From NCBI GenBank assembly GCA_014729055.1, contig WJKO01000225.1, positions 1-5,349 on the forward strand: a stretch of DNA of 5,349 nt, read 5' to 3'. This DNA comes from Promethearchaeota archaeon (lineage in GTDB: Archaea; Asgardarchaeota; Lokiarchaeia; Sigyniarchaeales; Promethearchaeaceae). Positions within the stretch are counted from its first letter, which is position 1, and the number at the start of each line of letters is the position of its first letter. Both the position numbers and the translations under genes were made by a program. The notes beneath the pieces were generated by a model, which saw only the letters and a list, made by a program, of their open reading frames with translations, was not told the origin of the DNA and made no database searches. Below, piece by piece: positions 1 through 5,349 of this stretch.

Positions 1-1320
1 ATCCTCAATATATCCAGTAATGCTAAGAGAACCAATCTCTGCGGGATCGGTAGTATTAGAAAAATCAATTACTTTAATTCCGTTATTTCCATCCGCTACA
101 TAGACCAAAGTACCTTGAGTATCAATATCCTCAACTGAAGTTAGGGATGAAAAGCTTGAAAAACCATAATCAGTTGAGCCTTCCAATTCTAACACATCTG
201 TAATTCCGAGAATAATTAATCCAGATTTCATAAGCCCCATATCTTGACTAAAACTTGGGTCTCCATCGAGATAATAATCCCCAAGTATATACAGCAGTTC
301 GTTATGCAATAACAAGTTGTAAACATCAAGGTCATAATTCTCAGCAATTATTGTAACATTATTCGGGTCTCCTAAATCAAGACAGATCAGAGATTTCTTT
401 AATTGGAATTCTGTAGTTCCTTCTAAAGGTTCAGTATTTCGATAACCAACTGCGAAACTACCAATTCCTATAAAATTTTTGAACAGATAATCATCGCCCT
501 TGTATTCTTTGATTGGTGTCATATCCGTTAAGTCACTTGCATTAAGTGCTTTAAGTCCATTAGTATCAGATAGATACAATATATCATTATATTTTACGAC
601 TGTTTGTGGAAGTTCAGTCTCATATTCTCCAATATACTGCATATTGAATGGATTAGAAATATTGACTATAATAATTCCATCTTGGTATCCAAGTATCGCT
701 AGGTCTTCTACAATGTACATATTTTGAAAATCAATTCTTAAAGATGGTGCCGTATAATTTGATATAATACCGTTCTCACTTAGAGATAAGTCTGCACTTG
801 CATTTAAAACGGTAAAAGTATTGTACTTCTCACCATTTCGCTCAAAGATATAAACTAATCCATCACGATACTCAAATAAATCTACTTCTGTATTAATTAA
901 ATAACCAGTAAAAACCATGTTTTCCGGATCTGTCGCATCATATCTTTCCAAACCATAAGCAGAAGCCATGAAAAAAATATCACAGACACCAGTTATTGGA
1001 GAATAGATTCCGTTTTCATAGTTACCGGAGATATCGGAAATAAAACTAAGATCCGAGGGAACACTGCGGTCTATGAGGTGGGTTTGTGAATTGTATTCGT
1101 CATTTAATACAATACTACCCTTCAATATAGCGATTCCATTGAATACGTTTGATGTTTCATATTTTCCTAAATAATTGAGGTCAGTATCTCCCTCCTCAAA
1201 CAATTCCTCCAAATTCTCATAGCTTGAGTCAAATAGTCCGATACCCGAACTCGTTGCATAAAATGCAAAGAATCCTATGAACCCTATTATAAGTATAATT
1301 CGTTTTGTTTTCTTCTTCAT
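1..1320 (-). CDS. Secreted or membrane-anchored LVIVD-type beta-propeller protein, C-terminus beyond the window
   Basis: The frame is open from the ATG at 1320 to base 1 without a stop: 440 residues are visible and the C-terminus is missing. Residues 1-6 are basic (MKKKTK) and 7-24 are hydrophobic, a signal peptide or N-terminal anchor. The rest reads as about eight degenerate propeller blades with the pattern 'hydrophobic-Y-hydrophobic ... G-hydrophobic-x-hydrophobic-hydrophobic-(N/D) ... P'. The clearest are residues 201-233 (GIIIVNISNP) and 396-434 (VYVADGNNGIKVIDF). About six N-x-S/T sequons (173, 188, 220, 260, 321, 422) fit an extracellular protein. The start is fixed by a good GGAG site and by the ATGA overlap with the upstream receptor gene, which implies translational coupling. 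Function is unknown; such propellers usually serve binding or adhesion. Whether it also ends in a calcium-repeat stalk, a membrane helix or a TIR domain lies outside the window. Confidence 0.85.
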   Translation of the reverse strand, partial: MKKKTKRIILIIGFIGFFAFYATSSGIGLFDSSYENLEELFEEGDTDLNYLGKYETSNVFNGIAILKGSIVLNDEYNSQTHLIDRSVPSDLSFISDISGNYENGIYSPITGVCDIFFMASAYGLERYDATDPENMVFTGYLINTEVDLFEYRDGLVYIFERNGEKYNTFTVLNASADLSLSENGIISNYTAPSLRIDFQNMYIVEDLAILGYQDGIIIVNISNPFNMQYIGEYETELPQTVVKYNDILYLSDTNGLKALNASDLTDMTPIKEYKGDDYLFKNFIGIGSFAVGYRNTEPLEGTTEFQLKKSLICLDLGDPNNVTIIAENYDLDVYNLLLHNELLYILGDYYLDGDPSFSQDMGLMKSGLIILGITDVLELEGSTDYGFSSFSSLTSVEDIDTQGTLVYVADGNNGIKVIDFSNTTDPAEIGSLSITGYIED

Positions 1321-4300
1321 TTTTCTTCACTCCTTTTCTCTGGCAAATCGGAATTTCGTATCGTTTCCTTAGATTTCCTTCCGTCAATGATTTCATTTAC
1401 ATAGGGAATATAATCTTCATGAATGCCAATTTTATCCGCAAGAACCATCCAATCATCAGTTTTCACAATCTTCTTCATCTTTTTCATGCGCTTTTTTAAT
1501 TCTTTAGTATTAAGAAATTGATTCAGATTTTTAGTCCATGCGCCAGATAACTCGCCATTTTTAACAAGGTGTTTAGTAACCTTGTAAATCATCTCTGCGC
1601 TTAGGTCATATGTTCTTTCTACAAAGTTTATGAATGAAATCTTATTTTTCGGTAATCCATCTCGTAACTTAGTTAGGTCATCTTGATAATTTATAAGGAA
1701 TTTCAATACTTCGTCAGTTGATTCTTCGTAATCCTCCATTTTAAATTCAACCCCAAGTTCTCTGTGCAATTCAAGAGTTGCCATATCACCCCATTCAACA
1801 CTTTCACTTTTTATCGGAACAATAAATAAATCATTATTTTTAGCGTATTGTAGTTGTTGTTTTGATTCTTCAGAATTAAGCGTTTCATCGGTTGCTAAGA
1901 AAACAAAAACTTGACTATTTTGAAGATCTCTCTGTTTTAGATTCGATGGTCTATCTTCTTTAGATGTAGCATCAAAATCCGGATCATAAATATATGGTGT
2001 GGTTTCTTTAACAGATTCAATCTTTTTTACAATGTCCTTAAGGTTATAACGTATGAAATCACCAGGAGAATGAGTCATAAACACCCTCAATAAAAATGGC
2101 TTTTTAAAGGCTTTAATAAATGAAATGAGTGAAGCTAATGCGGCTAAGGCAAAAAATACACCTAAAATAATCATACCGTAAAGATAGATCTTGGACGGAT
2201 AACGTGCTGAATCAGCAGGATTTGTGCCAAAACTAATTTCAATGCCGTCTGAATATCCATCATTATCCATATCAGGTAATGTGGGGTCAGTGAAATATGT
2301 TTTAATTTCCGCGTAGTCCGTTAATTGATCACTATCAGTATCAGATTCTTTTGCAGTAGCCAAATTAGGATCAAGGCCATATATAAATTCTATTGTATCA
2401 TTTAATCCATCTCCGTCGGTATCTTGTTTTCGAAAGCTTGTTCCTAGTTCTTTTTCTTCAAGATAGTGTAAACCATCTCCATCAACATCATTAGTAGGAC
2501 CATTGAGAATCTGCAAGAAGGATAGAGTTAATTCACCAGGATAATACAATCTGCCACTTGTTACTACCATCTCTGCTGTTTCTTGTGCAATTAGATTGTC
2601 AATAAATTCAATACTAGCAGAATGTTTAATATCAAATATAATTATTTTATCTTCACCAGAAATGTATAATTCATCCCCTTGCGCGACTATTGATTGAGGA
2701 TACAAATAGAGATCATAACTCATTAATTCACTAAATATGTCCAATGTCGATAATTTAGATGGATTCCCAACATCTGAAAAATCAATAACATCAAGATATG
2801 GCATTCCCCATTCTGCTGGTGGATTAAACATATCATCACCAGGATAGGAAAGATAACAAATATATGCTTTATGATCATGCATAGTAAAGCAAGTTCCTTC
2901 TTGTTCTACTGCTAAATAAGCAGATATAGAGTTGAGATTAGAAGGATCACTAATATTAAGAACTCTTATGGTGAGATTTTCATCTAGTCTATCACCCGAA
3001 CCCACATCTGTATCAAAAACATACAAATAATCATTCTCTATTTGAATATCTCGTATATAACGAGTATCATATTGAGATTCGATTTGATAGCTATCTAATA
3101 ATGTCGGATTTACAGGATCCGATGCATTGACTGATAAAATATATGGATGTTGACCGAGTTTCTCCGCTGCAATATAAGCAATGTCTCCATCAATTTCTAT
3201 TAAATTAAAGTAGTTATCCATTGATCCATACAAGAGAGTTTGAAATGAACCAATTTCCTCTGGATCCGTCATATTGCTGACATTTACACATCGTAGCCCG
3301 TGTCCTTCAGAGGTTACATAAGCGATATTTCCTTGTAATTCTATATCAGTAAGATCAAAAACTCCTTTCCAATACCCAACTGGAATAACATCGTTAATTA
3401 CATTAATATTAGAATCTAATTCTTCATCATAAACATACGAAGACGTTGTTGGAATCTCACTAATGTTGATAATACGTAATCCTGTTCTTAGAGAAGATAT
3501 GTATGCGATTTCACCACGAATCTCAATTCCAGTTCCCTCGCCAGGTACGGCAAAACTATAGGAAGGATTGAAGTTATCTGCATAATCATAAGTTTCACTA
3601 AAGATAGTTGTAGAAACACCATCATCTAATGCTGCTATGGCAACAACTCCGTCAACTACCGAGATTTTGTATCCCCCACTTAAATTGAAATTCAATTCTT
3701 CTATACTATATCCATAGTCCAATGTGTACACACTTGTGTTTGATTCGCTGACTGCAAAGACAAAATTATCCATATAATTAATATCGGTATAGCCACCATC
3801 CCGTTGTCCAATGTAAGAGGTTTCAACGTTATTATAATCATTCACAACCATGCAAATAAATCCAGATTCATCTGCAACGTATAATCTATGTCCATCTATT
3901 GCTACATCTTTCGCATCATTAGTGTCAATAGTATTCAACAGAACAGGATTATGTCTATCAGTAACATCTACAATACGAATTCCAGCATTACCATCAGCAA
4001 CATAGACTAAATTACCATCCACTTGAATCCCACGTGAATTAGTAAAAGAAGACAGAGAACCTACTTCTGTTGGTGTATTAATATCAGTGATATCAATAAT
4101 TCTTAGTCCATCGTTACCTGCAGCAATATAAACATAATTACCTGCTACATCCAAATCATAATGATTTAAACTAGTAATTCCAGAAGAGATGACTTCAAGA
4201 TTTTCTACATCAGTGATATTGATGATTGTAAGACCAGAACCTTCCGTCCCTATAAAAGCCCAATTACCTTCAACATCTAAAGATATTGCATCTTGAGAAG

Positions 4301-4598
4301 TCCCAAGAGTACTTAAATCCTCAATATGGTTTGGATCGGTAATATTAAGCACAAGCAACCCTTGAGAGCCCGCAGCGACAAAACATTCATTTCCACGAAT
4401 CTTGATATCATTGGCACTACTTGTAGTGCCAAATGAATCTGCAGCGATGATGAAATCATCATAATTAATCGACGTATTATACGTACCTGTCACATCAGAA
4501 TAATCTTTAGCAATAGGAGCATAAATAAAGAGAAAAGGCGTAATCGAAAAAAGGATGATTACAAGTATCAATCGTTTGATTTTCGTATTCATAACCAT
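1317..4598 (-). CDS. Receptor-like membrane protein: LVIVD propeller ectodomain, calcium repeats, one transmembrane helix, cytosolic TIR-like domain
   Basis: A complete gene of 1093 residues. Residues 4-30 are a basic n-region plus a hydrophobic stretch (signal peptide or signal anchor). Residues 60-700 are LVIVD-like propeller blades, 704-795 four aspartate-rich calcium repeats, 803-829 a membrane helix followed by a basic cluster (K829, K832, K833), 838-978 a TIR-like domain, 985-1032 a winged-helix-like segment, and 1034-1047 a lysine-rich stretch. The predicted topology is propeller outside and TIR inside. In support, 12 N-x-S/T sequons fall in the ectodomain (41, 85, 127, 287, 305, 378, 439, 442, 491, 541, 548, 733) and none after residue 803. 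The likely role is sensing a surface ligand and signalling through the TIR domain; this is inferred from architecture and the ligand is unknown. There is no ribosome site before the ATG at 4598. A second ATG at 4592 (third codon) fits a leaderless start from the TATA-like box upstream. The stop overlaps the next gene (ATGA). Confidence 0.9.
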   Translation of the reverse strand: MVMNTKIKRLILVIILFSITPFLFIYAPIAKDYSDVTGTYNTSINYDDFIIAADSFGTTSSANDIKIRGNECFVAAGSQGLLVLNITDPNHIEDLSTLGTSQDAISLDVEGNWAFIGTEGSGLTIINITDVENLEVISSGITSLNHYDLDVAGNYVYIAAGNDGLRIIDITDINTPTEVGSLSSFTNSRGIQVDGNLVYVADGNAGIRIVDVTDRHNPVLLNTIDTNDAKDVAIDGHRLYVADESGFICMVVNDYNNVETSYIGQRDGGYTDINYMDNFVFAVSESNTSVYTLDYGYSIEELNFNLSGGYKISVVDGVVAIAALDDGVSTTIFSETYDYADNFNPSYSFAVPGEGTGIEIRGEIAYISSLRTGLRIINISEIPTTSSYVYDEELDSNINVINDVIPVGYWKGVFDLTDIELQGNIAYVTSEGHGLRCVNVSNMTDPEEIGSFQTLLYGSMDNYFNLIEIDGDIAYIAAEKLGQHPYILSVNASDPVNPTLLDSYQIESQYDTRYIRDIQIENDYLYVFDTDVGSGDRLDENLTIRVLNISDPSNLNSISAYLAVEQEGTCFTMHDHKAYICYLSYPGDDMFNPPAEWGMPYLDVIDFSDVGNPSKLSTLDIFSELMSYDLYLYPQSIVAQGDELYISGEDKIIIFDIKHSASIEFIDNLIAQETAEMVVTSGRLYYPGELTLSFLQILNGPTNDVDGDGLHYLEEKELGTSFRKQDTDGDGLNDTIEFIYGLDPNLATAKESDTDSDQLTDYAEIKTYFTDPTLPDMDNDGYSDGIEISFGTNPADSARYPSKIYLYGMIILGVFFALAALASLISFIKAFKKPFLLRVFMTHSPGDFIRYNLKDIVKKIESVKETTPYIYDPDFDATSKEDRPSNLKQRDLQNSQVFVFLATDETLNSEESKQQLQYAKNNDLFIVPIKSESVEWGDMATLELHRELGVEFKMEDYEESTDEVLKFLINYQDDLTKLRDGLPKNKISFINFVERTYDLSAEMIYKVTKHLVKNGELSGAWTKNLNQFLNTKELKKRMKKMKKIVKTDDWMVLADKIGIHEDYIPYVNEIIDGRKSKETIRNSDLPEKRSEEK
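1327..1336 (-). promoter_or_regulatory. Shine-Dalgarno site for the second propeller gene
   Basis: AAAGGAGTGA on the minus strand, with GGAG at 1330-1333 and 9 bases before the ATG at 1320. It lies inside the last codons of the receptor gene. Together with the ATGA stop/start overlap at 1317-1320 it fixes the start of the downstream gene and indicates translational coupling. Confidence 0.8.
1503..1646 (-). other. Predicted winged-helix-like segment after the TIR domain (receptor residues 985-1032)
   Basis: NKISFINFVERTYDLS is followed by a helix (AEMIYKVTKHLVKNGELSGA) and then an F-containing turn. The layout 'hydrophobic helix, D/S-turn, helix ending in L-hydrophobic-x-x-G-x-hydrophobic-x-G' is typical of small winged-helix modules such as those in PCI or DDRGK proteins. 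After it comes a lysine-rich stretch (1034-1047) and a mixed helical tail to residue 1093. It may bind a partner or nucleic acid downstream of the TIR; this is inferred from pattern only. Confidence 0.4.
1665..2087 (-). other. Cytosolic TIR-like domain (receptor residues 838-978)
   Basis: The order of elements matches TIR domains. Strand A is RVFMTHS (838-844, compare the family's DVFISHS) and is followed by a helix (848-863). A second strand is PYIYDP (868-873). Then comes LQNSQVFVFLATDETLNS (892-909), which matches the family's 'I-x-x-S-x-x-hydrophobic ... S-x-x-(F/Y)-x-x-S' core, helix EESKQQLQYA (910-919), strand LFIVPI (924-929) and a closing helix (960-979). TIR domains act as protein-protein signalling modules or as NAD-cleaving enzymes. 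At the position of the usual catalytic Glu (the E of W-C-x-x-E-L) I read Q915, so NADase activity is doubtful. The alignment is by eye. Another flavodoxin-like fold of the TIR/SEFIR group is the main alternative. Confidence 0.75.
2112..2192 (-). other. Single transmembrane helix of the receptor (residues 803-829)
   Basis: About 26 mostly hydrophobic residues (IYLYGMIILGVFFALAALAS and onward) followed by K829, K832, K833 and R838. The positive cluster puts the C-terminal side in the cytoplasm. It separates the sequon-rich ectodomain from the sequon-free TIR region. Confidence 0.88.
2214..2492 (-). other. Four thrombospondin type 3-like calcium-binding repeats (receptor residues 703-795)
   Basis: Four DxDxD loops at D704/D706/D708, D726/D728/D730, D753/D755/D757 and D776/D778/D780, spaced 22, 27 and 23 residues apart. 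Each is followed by a short helix with a conserved acidic residue and, in most, G-x-(D/N)-P. Loops 1, 2 and 4 have the full DxDxDG form; loop 3 has Q in place of the last G. Such repeats bind calcium and form a stiff stalk. Their place directly before the membrane helix fits a stalk lifting the propeller off the membrane. Confidence 0.88.
2499..4421 (-). repeat. About 13-14 LVIVD-like beta-propeller blades (receptor residues 60-700)
   Basis: A unit of about 37-50 residues recurs: a short strand, G or D-G, a strand such as VYIAAG, then G-L-R-I-I-(D/N)-I-(T/S)-D, then N-P and a closing strand. Units start near residues 62, 103, 146, 188, 229, 270, 310, 355, 413, 464, 513, 568, 634 and 675. The best conserved cover 146-228 (DGLRIIDITD, AGIRIVDVTD); those at 229-350 and 634-700 are degenerate. 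The number would suit two seven-bladed propellers, which is inference. The family is known as surface or secreted repeats in archaea and bacteria, usually with a binding role. Confidence 0.8.
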
Positions 4599-4612
4599 GA
4601 ATTCGTAGTTTT

Positions 4613-4626
4613 CTTTAAATATTTTC
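4613..4626 (-). promoter_or_regulatory. BRE/TATA-like archaeal promoter for the receptor operon
   Basis: On the minus strand GAAAAT (4621-4626) fits the archaeal BRE pattern RNWAAW and is followed directly by ATTTAAAG (4613-4620), a TATA-like box. Archaeal start sites lie about 26 bases past the box centre, which predicts transcription starting near 4590-4592. That is the ATG of the third codon (4592) and would give a leaderless message, in line with the lack of a ribosome site. A second AT-rich candidate, TTTATTTATT at 4631-4640, would give a leader of about 10 bases. Confidence 0.42.
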
Positions 4627-4690
4627 TCAAAATAAATAAATACCGGAATAAATGCAATCTAAAAACTCAAAATTCTAAACAATAGAATTG

Positions 4691-4711
4691 AAACATAGCT
4701 TTGCTCTGTTT
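4691..4711. other. Imperfect intergenic hairpin, 9-pair arms with one mismatch
   Basis: On the minus strand the arms AAACAGAGC and GCTATGTTT pair around an AAA loop with a single G/A mismatch. It lies between the ATPase stop and the receptor promoter, after a run of six T. It is not followed by a strong T tract on the minus strand, so a bacterial-style terminator is unlikely. It could be a weak operator or an RNA hairpin at the 3' end of the ATPase message, or chance in AT-rich sequence. Confidence 0.3.
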
Positions 4712-4739
4712 AAAAAAGGATTCAATCAATTATCAATTC

Positions 4740-4753
4740 AAAAGAAAAAAAAA
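4740..4753 (-). terminator. T-rich tract directly after the copper ATPase stop
   Basis: The stop codon TAA (4754-4756) is followed at once on the minus strand by nine T, a C and four T, with a second run of six T at 4712-4717. Archaeal RNA polymerase terminates at such U-rich stretches without needing a hairpin. With the promoter-like box downstream, this supports separate transcripts for the ATPase and the receptor. Confidence 0.5.
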
Positions 4754-4948
4754 TTATGTTACTTCCATTTTAACGCCACAATGTGTGGGGATTTGTTGTT
4801 CTCCGCAATTAATTCCCATTCCACCTTCGTCTTTAGGTAGATTCATCCAGCATACTAGTTTTCCGTCTCTTTTTAACATATCCCTCCCACAATGTTGTGG
4901 TAACGGCTGTTCATGTCCGCATTTCTTACATTTTAACATACTTGGCAT
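4754..4948 (-). CDS. Possible internal in-frame start giving a stand-alone 64-residue metal-binding protein
   Basis: The ATG at 4948 lies in frame with the ATPase and would yield a 64-residue product made only of the tail. It has Cys at positions 7 and 10 (CKKCG), H19-C20-G-x-x-M24, Cys at 33 (CWM), Cys at 48 (NCGEQ), and H56-C57-G-x-x-M61, ending four residues before the stop. These are typical Cu(+) or Zn(2+) ligands. A strong ribosome site lies 8 bases upstream. If used, it would supply a free small metal-binding protein, perhaps a copper chaperone, alongside the pump-fused copy. I see the motif and site; independent translation is inference. Confidence 0.35.
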   Translation of the reverse strand: MPSMLKCKKCGHEQPLPQHCGRDMLKRDGKLVCWMNLPKDEGGMGINCGEQQIPTHCGVKMEVT

Positions 4949-5349
4949 GTTTTCATCTCCTTTTGTTTTATTTTTAGAGGGTTCTCCAACGTCTTTTTTC
5001 TGTCGATCTAGTTTCTCCATCATTTCTTGAGCTTCTTGAATATCTTGTTTTTGCTTCTCTGTTCTTGGGTCGTAGCGCTTTAGTAATAGTGCAGATGTTA
5101 CTACTGACACAGAACTAAACGCCATAAATAGCGAGGCTAAACCAGGTGGTAAAAATAGACCGATAATTCCGTAAAACAGACCTGCTGCAAAAGGAATACC
5201 GATTAAATTATAGATAAATGCCCAAAATAGGTTCAATTTCATCCGGTTATATGTTTTTCTAGATAGTTTTATGGCATTAACTAGATTAATTAAATTTCCT
5301 TTAACAAGTACAATATCAGCAGACTCTAACGCAACATCAGTTCCTGAAC
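4754..5349 (-). CDS. copA: Copper-exporting P1B-type ATPase, C-terminal part only, with metal-binding tail
   Basis: The frame stays open to the window edge (197 residues plus 2 bases visible), so the Met at 5242 is internal and the N-terminal part lies outside. The visible protein begins SGTDVALESADIVLVKG, the end of the P-domain conserved in heavy-metal P-type ATPases. Next come a helix with YN (visible residues 46-47, FIYNLIGIPFAAG) and a last helix with MAFSSVSVV (75-83), the TM7 YN and TM8 MxxSS signatures of Cu(+) transport. The usual Asn after VV is Ser, as in eukaryotic ATP7 pumps. The protein pumps Cu(+) across the cell membrane using ATP, with copper detoxification the likely role. 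The core would normally end near residue 95. Here a charged, probably coiled linker (96-133) and a Cys/His/Met-rich tail (134-197) follow. The CPC motif and ATP site are outside the window, so Ag(+) or another soft metal cannot be excluded. Confidence 0.88.
   Translation of the reverse strand, partial: SGTDVALESADIVLVKGNLINLVNAIKLSRKTYNRMKLNLFWAFIYNLIGIPFAAGLFYGIIGLFLPPGLASLFMAFSSVSVVTSALLLKRYDPRTEKQKQDIQEAQEMMEKLDRQKKDVGEPSKNKTKGDENMPSMLKCKKCGHEQPLPQHCGRDMLKRDGKLVCWMNLPKDEGGMGINCGEQQIPTHCGVKMEVT
4766..4930 (-). other. Cys/His/Met metal-binding tail with duplicated HCGxxM motif
   Basis: The segment opens with C-x2-C-G, then P-x-H-C-G-x-x-M, then C-W-M, C-G, and a second P-x-H-C-G-x-x-M. The two halves look like an internal duplication: C-G-H-E-Q-P-L-P-Q-H-C-G-R-D-M against C-G-E-Q-Q-I-P-T-H-C-G-V-K-M. 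Paired Cys with His and Met would suit Cu(+) binding; a zinc-ribbon-like fold is the alternative. It is not the classical N-terminal GMxCxxC domain of CopA. Confidence 0.6.
4953..4964 (-). promoter_or_regulatory. Internal Shine-Dalgarno-like site inside the ATPase gene
   Basis: AAAAGGAGATGA on the minus strand, with GGAG at 4957-4960 and 8 bases before the in-frame ATG at 4948. It closely resembles the site that serves the real start at 1320 (AAAAGGAGTGA, spacing 9). It encodes the K-G-D-E part of the linker, so chance is possible in Lys/Gly/Asp-coding sequence. Confidence 0.45.

Noticed and set aside
500..727. Plus-strand open frame of 75 codons
   Set aside because: It lies fully opposite the minus-strand propeller gene, has no ribosome site and shows no recognisable domain; a shadow.
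1305..1499. Plus-strand open frame of 64 codons
   Set aside because: It is antisense to the lysine-rich C-terminus of the receptor, which explains its Phe-rich composition.
1665..2087. TIR-based antiphage defence such as Thoeris
   Set aside because: No partner effector is visible, the domain sits on a membrane receptor, and the catalytic Glu seems to be missing.
4685..4739. Inverted repeat GAATTGA/TCAATTC in the intergenic region
   Set aside because: Only seven AT-rich bases with about 41 bases between the arms; expected by chance.
4701..5030. Plus-strand open frame of 109 codons rich in Cys and Ser
   Set aside because: It is antisense to the ATPase tail, whose protein motifs and codon frame are clearly on the minus strand.
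4754..5242. A separate 162-residue gene starting at the Met at 5242
   Set aside because: The frame continues upstream to the window edge with conserved P-type ATPase sequence (SGTDVALESAD), so this Met is internal.
1317..5349. A copper-sensing system joining the TIR receptor and the copper ATPase
   Set aside because: A T-rich terminator and a promoter-like element separate them, and the receptor has few Cys and no copper motif; adjacency alone is not enough.

Overview
The window is AT-rich and every gene I can support reads on the minus strand, so transcription runs from high to low coordinates. It most likely comes from an archaeon. The reasons are a BRE/TATA-like promoter placed for a leaderless message, GGAG-type ribosome sites with an ATGA gene junction, and large secreted proteins built from LVIVD-type beta-propeller repeats with calcium-binding aspartate repeats. 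Combining such ectodomains with a eukaryote-like cytosolic signalling domain suggests the Asgard group, but that assignment is inference and nothing here proves it.

Right end (4754-5349): the C-terminal part of a P1B-type copper-exporting ATPase (CopA-like), cut by the window edge. After the last membrane helix it carries a charged linker and a Cys/His/Met-rich tail with two HCGxxM motifs. A strong ribosome-binding sequence lies inside the gene just before an in-frame ATG. The tail could therefore also be made alone as a 64-residue metal-binding protein.

Intergenic (4599-4753): a T-rich tract right after the ATPase stop (probable terminator), an imperfect hairpin, and a BRE/TATA-like promoter for the next gene. 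The ATPase and the genes to its left are thus probably separate transcription units.

Centre (1317-4598): a 1093-residue predicted membrane receptor. In order it has an N-terminal hydrophobic segment, about 13-14 LVIVD-like propeller blades, four DxDxDG calcium-binding repeats, one transmembrane helix, a cytosolic TIR-like domain, a predicted winged-helix-like segment and a lysine-rich tail. This matches the overall plan of a Toll-like receptor (ectodomain, one membrane pass, TIR) but with a propeller in place of leucine-rich repeats.

Left end (1-1320): a second membrane-anchored or secreted propeller protein, overlapping the receptor gene by 4 bases (ATGA) and running off the window. The tight coupling suggests the two are made together and may work as receptor and partner at the cell surface. 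The ligand, the downstream pathway and any tie to the copper ATPase cannot be read from this sequence.
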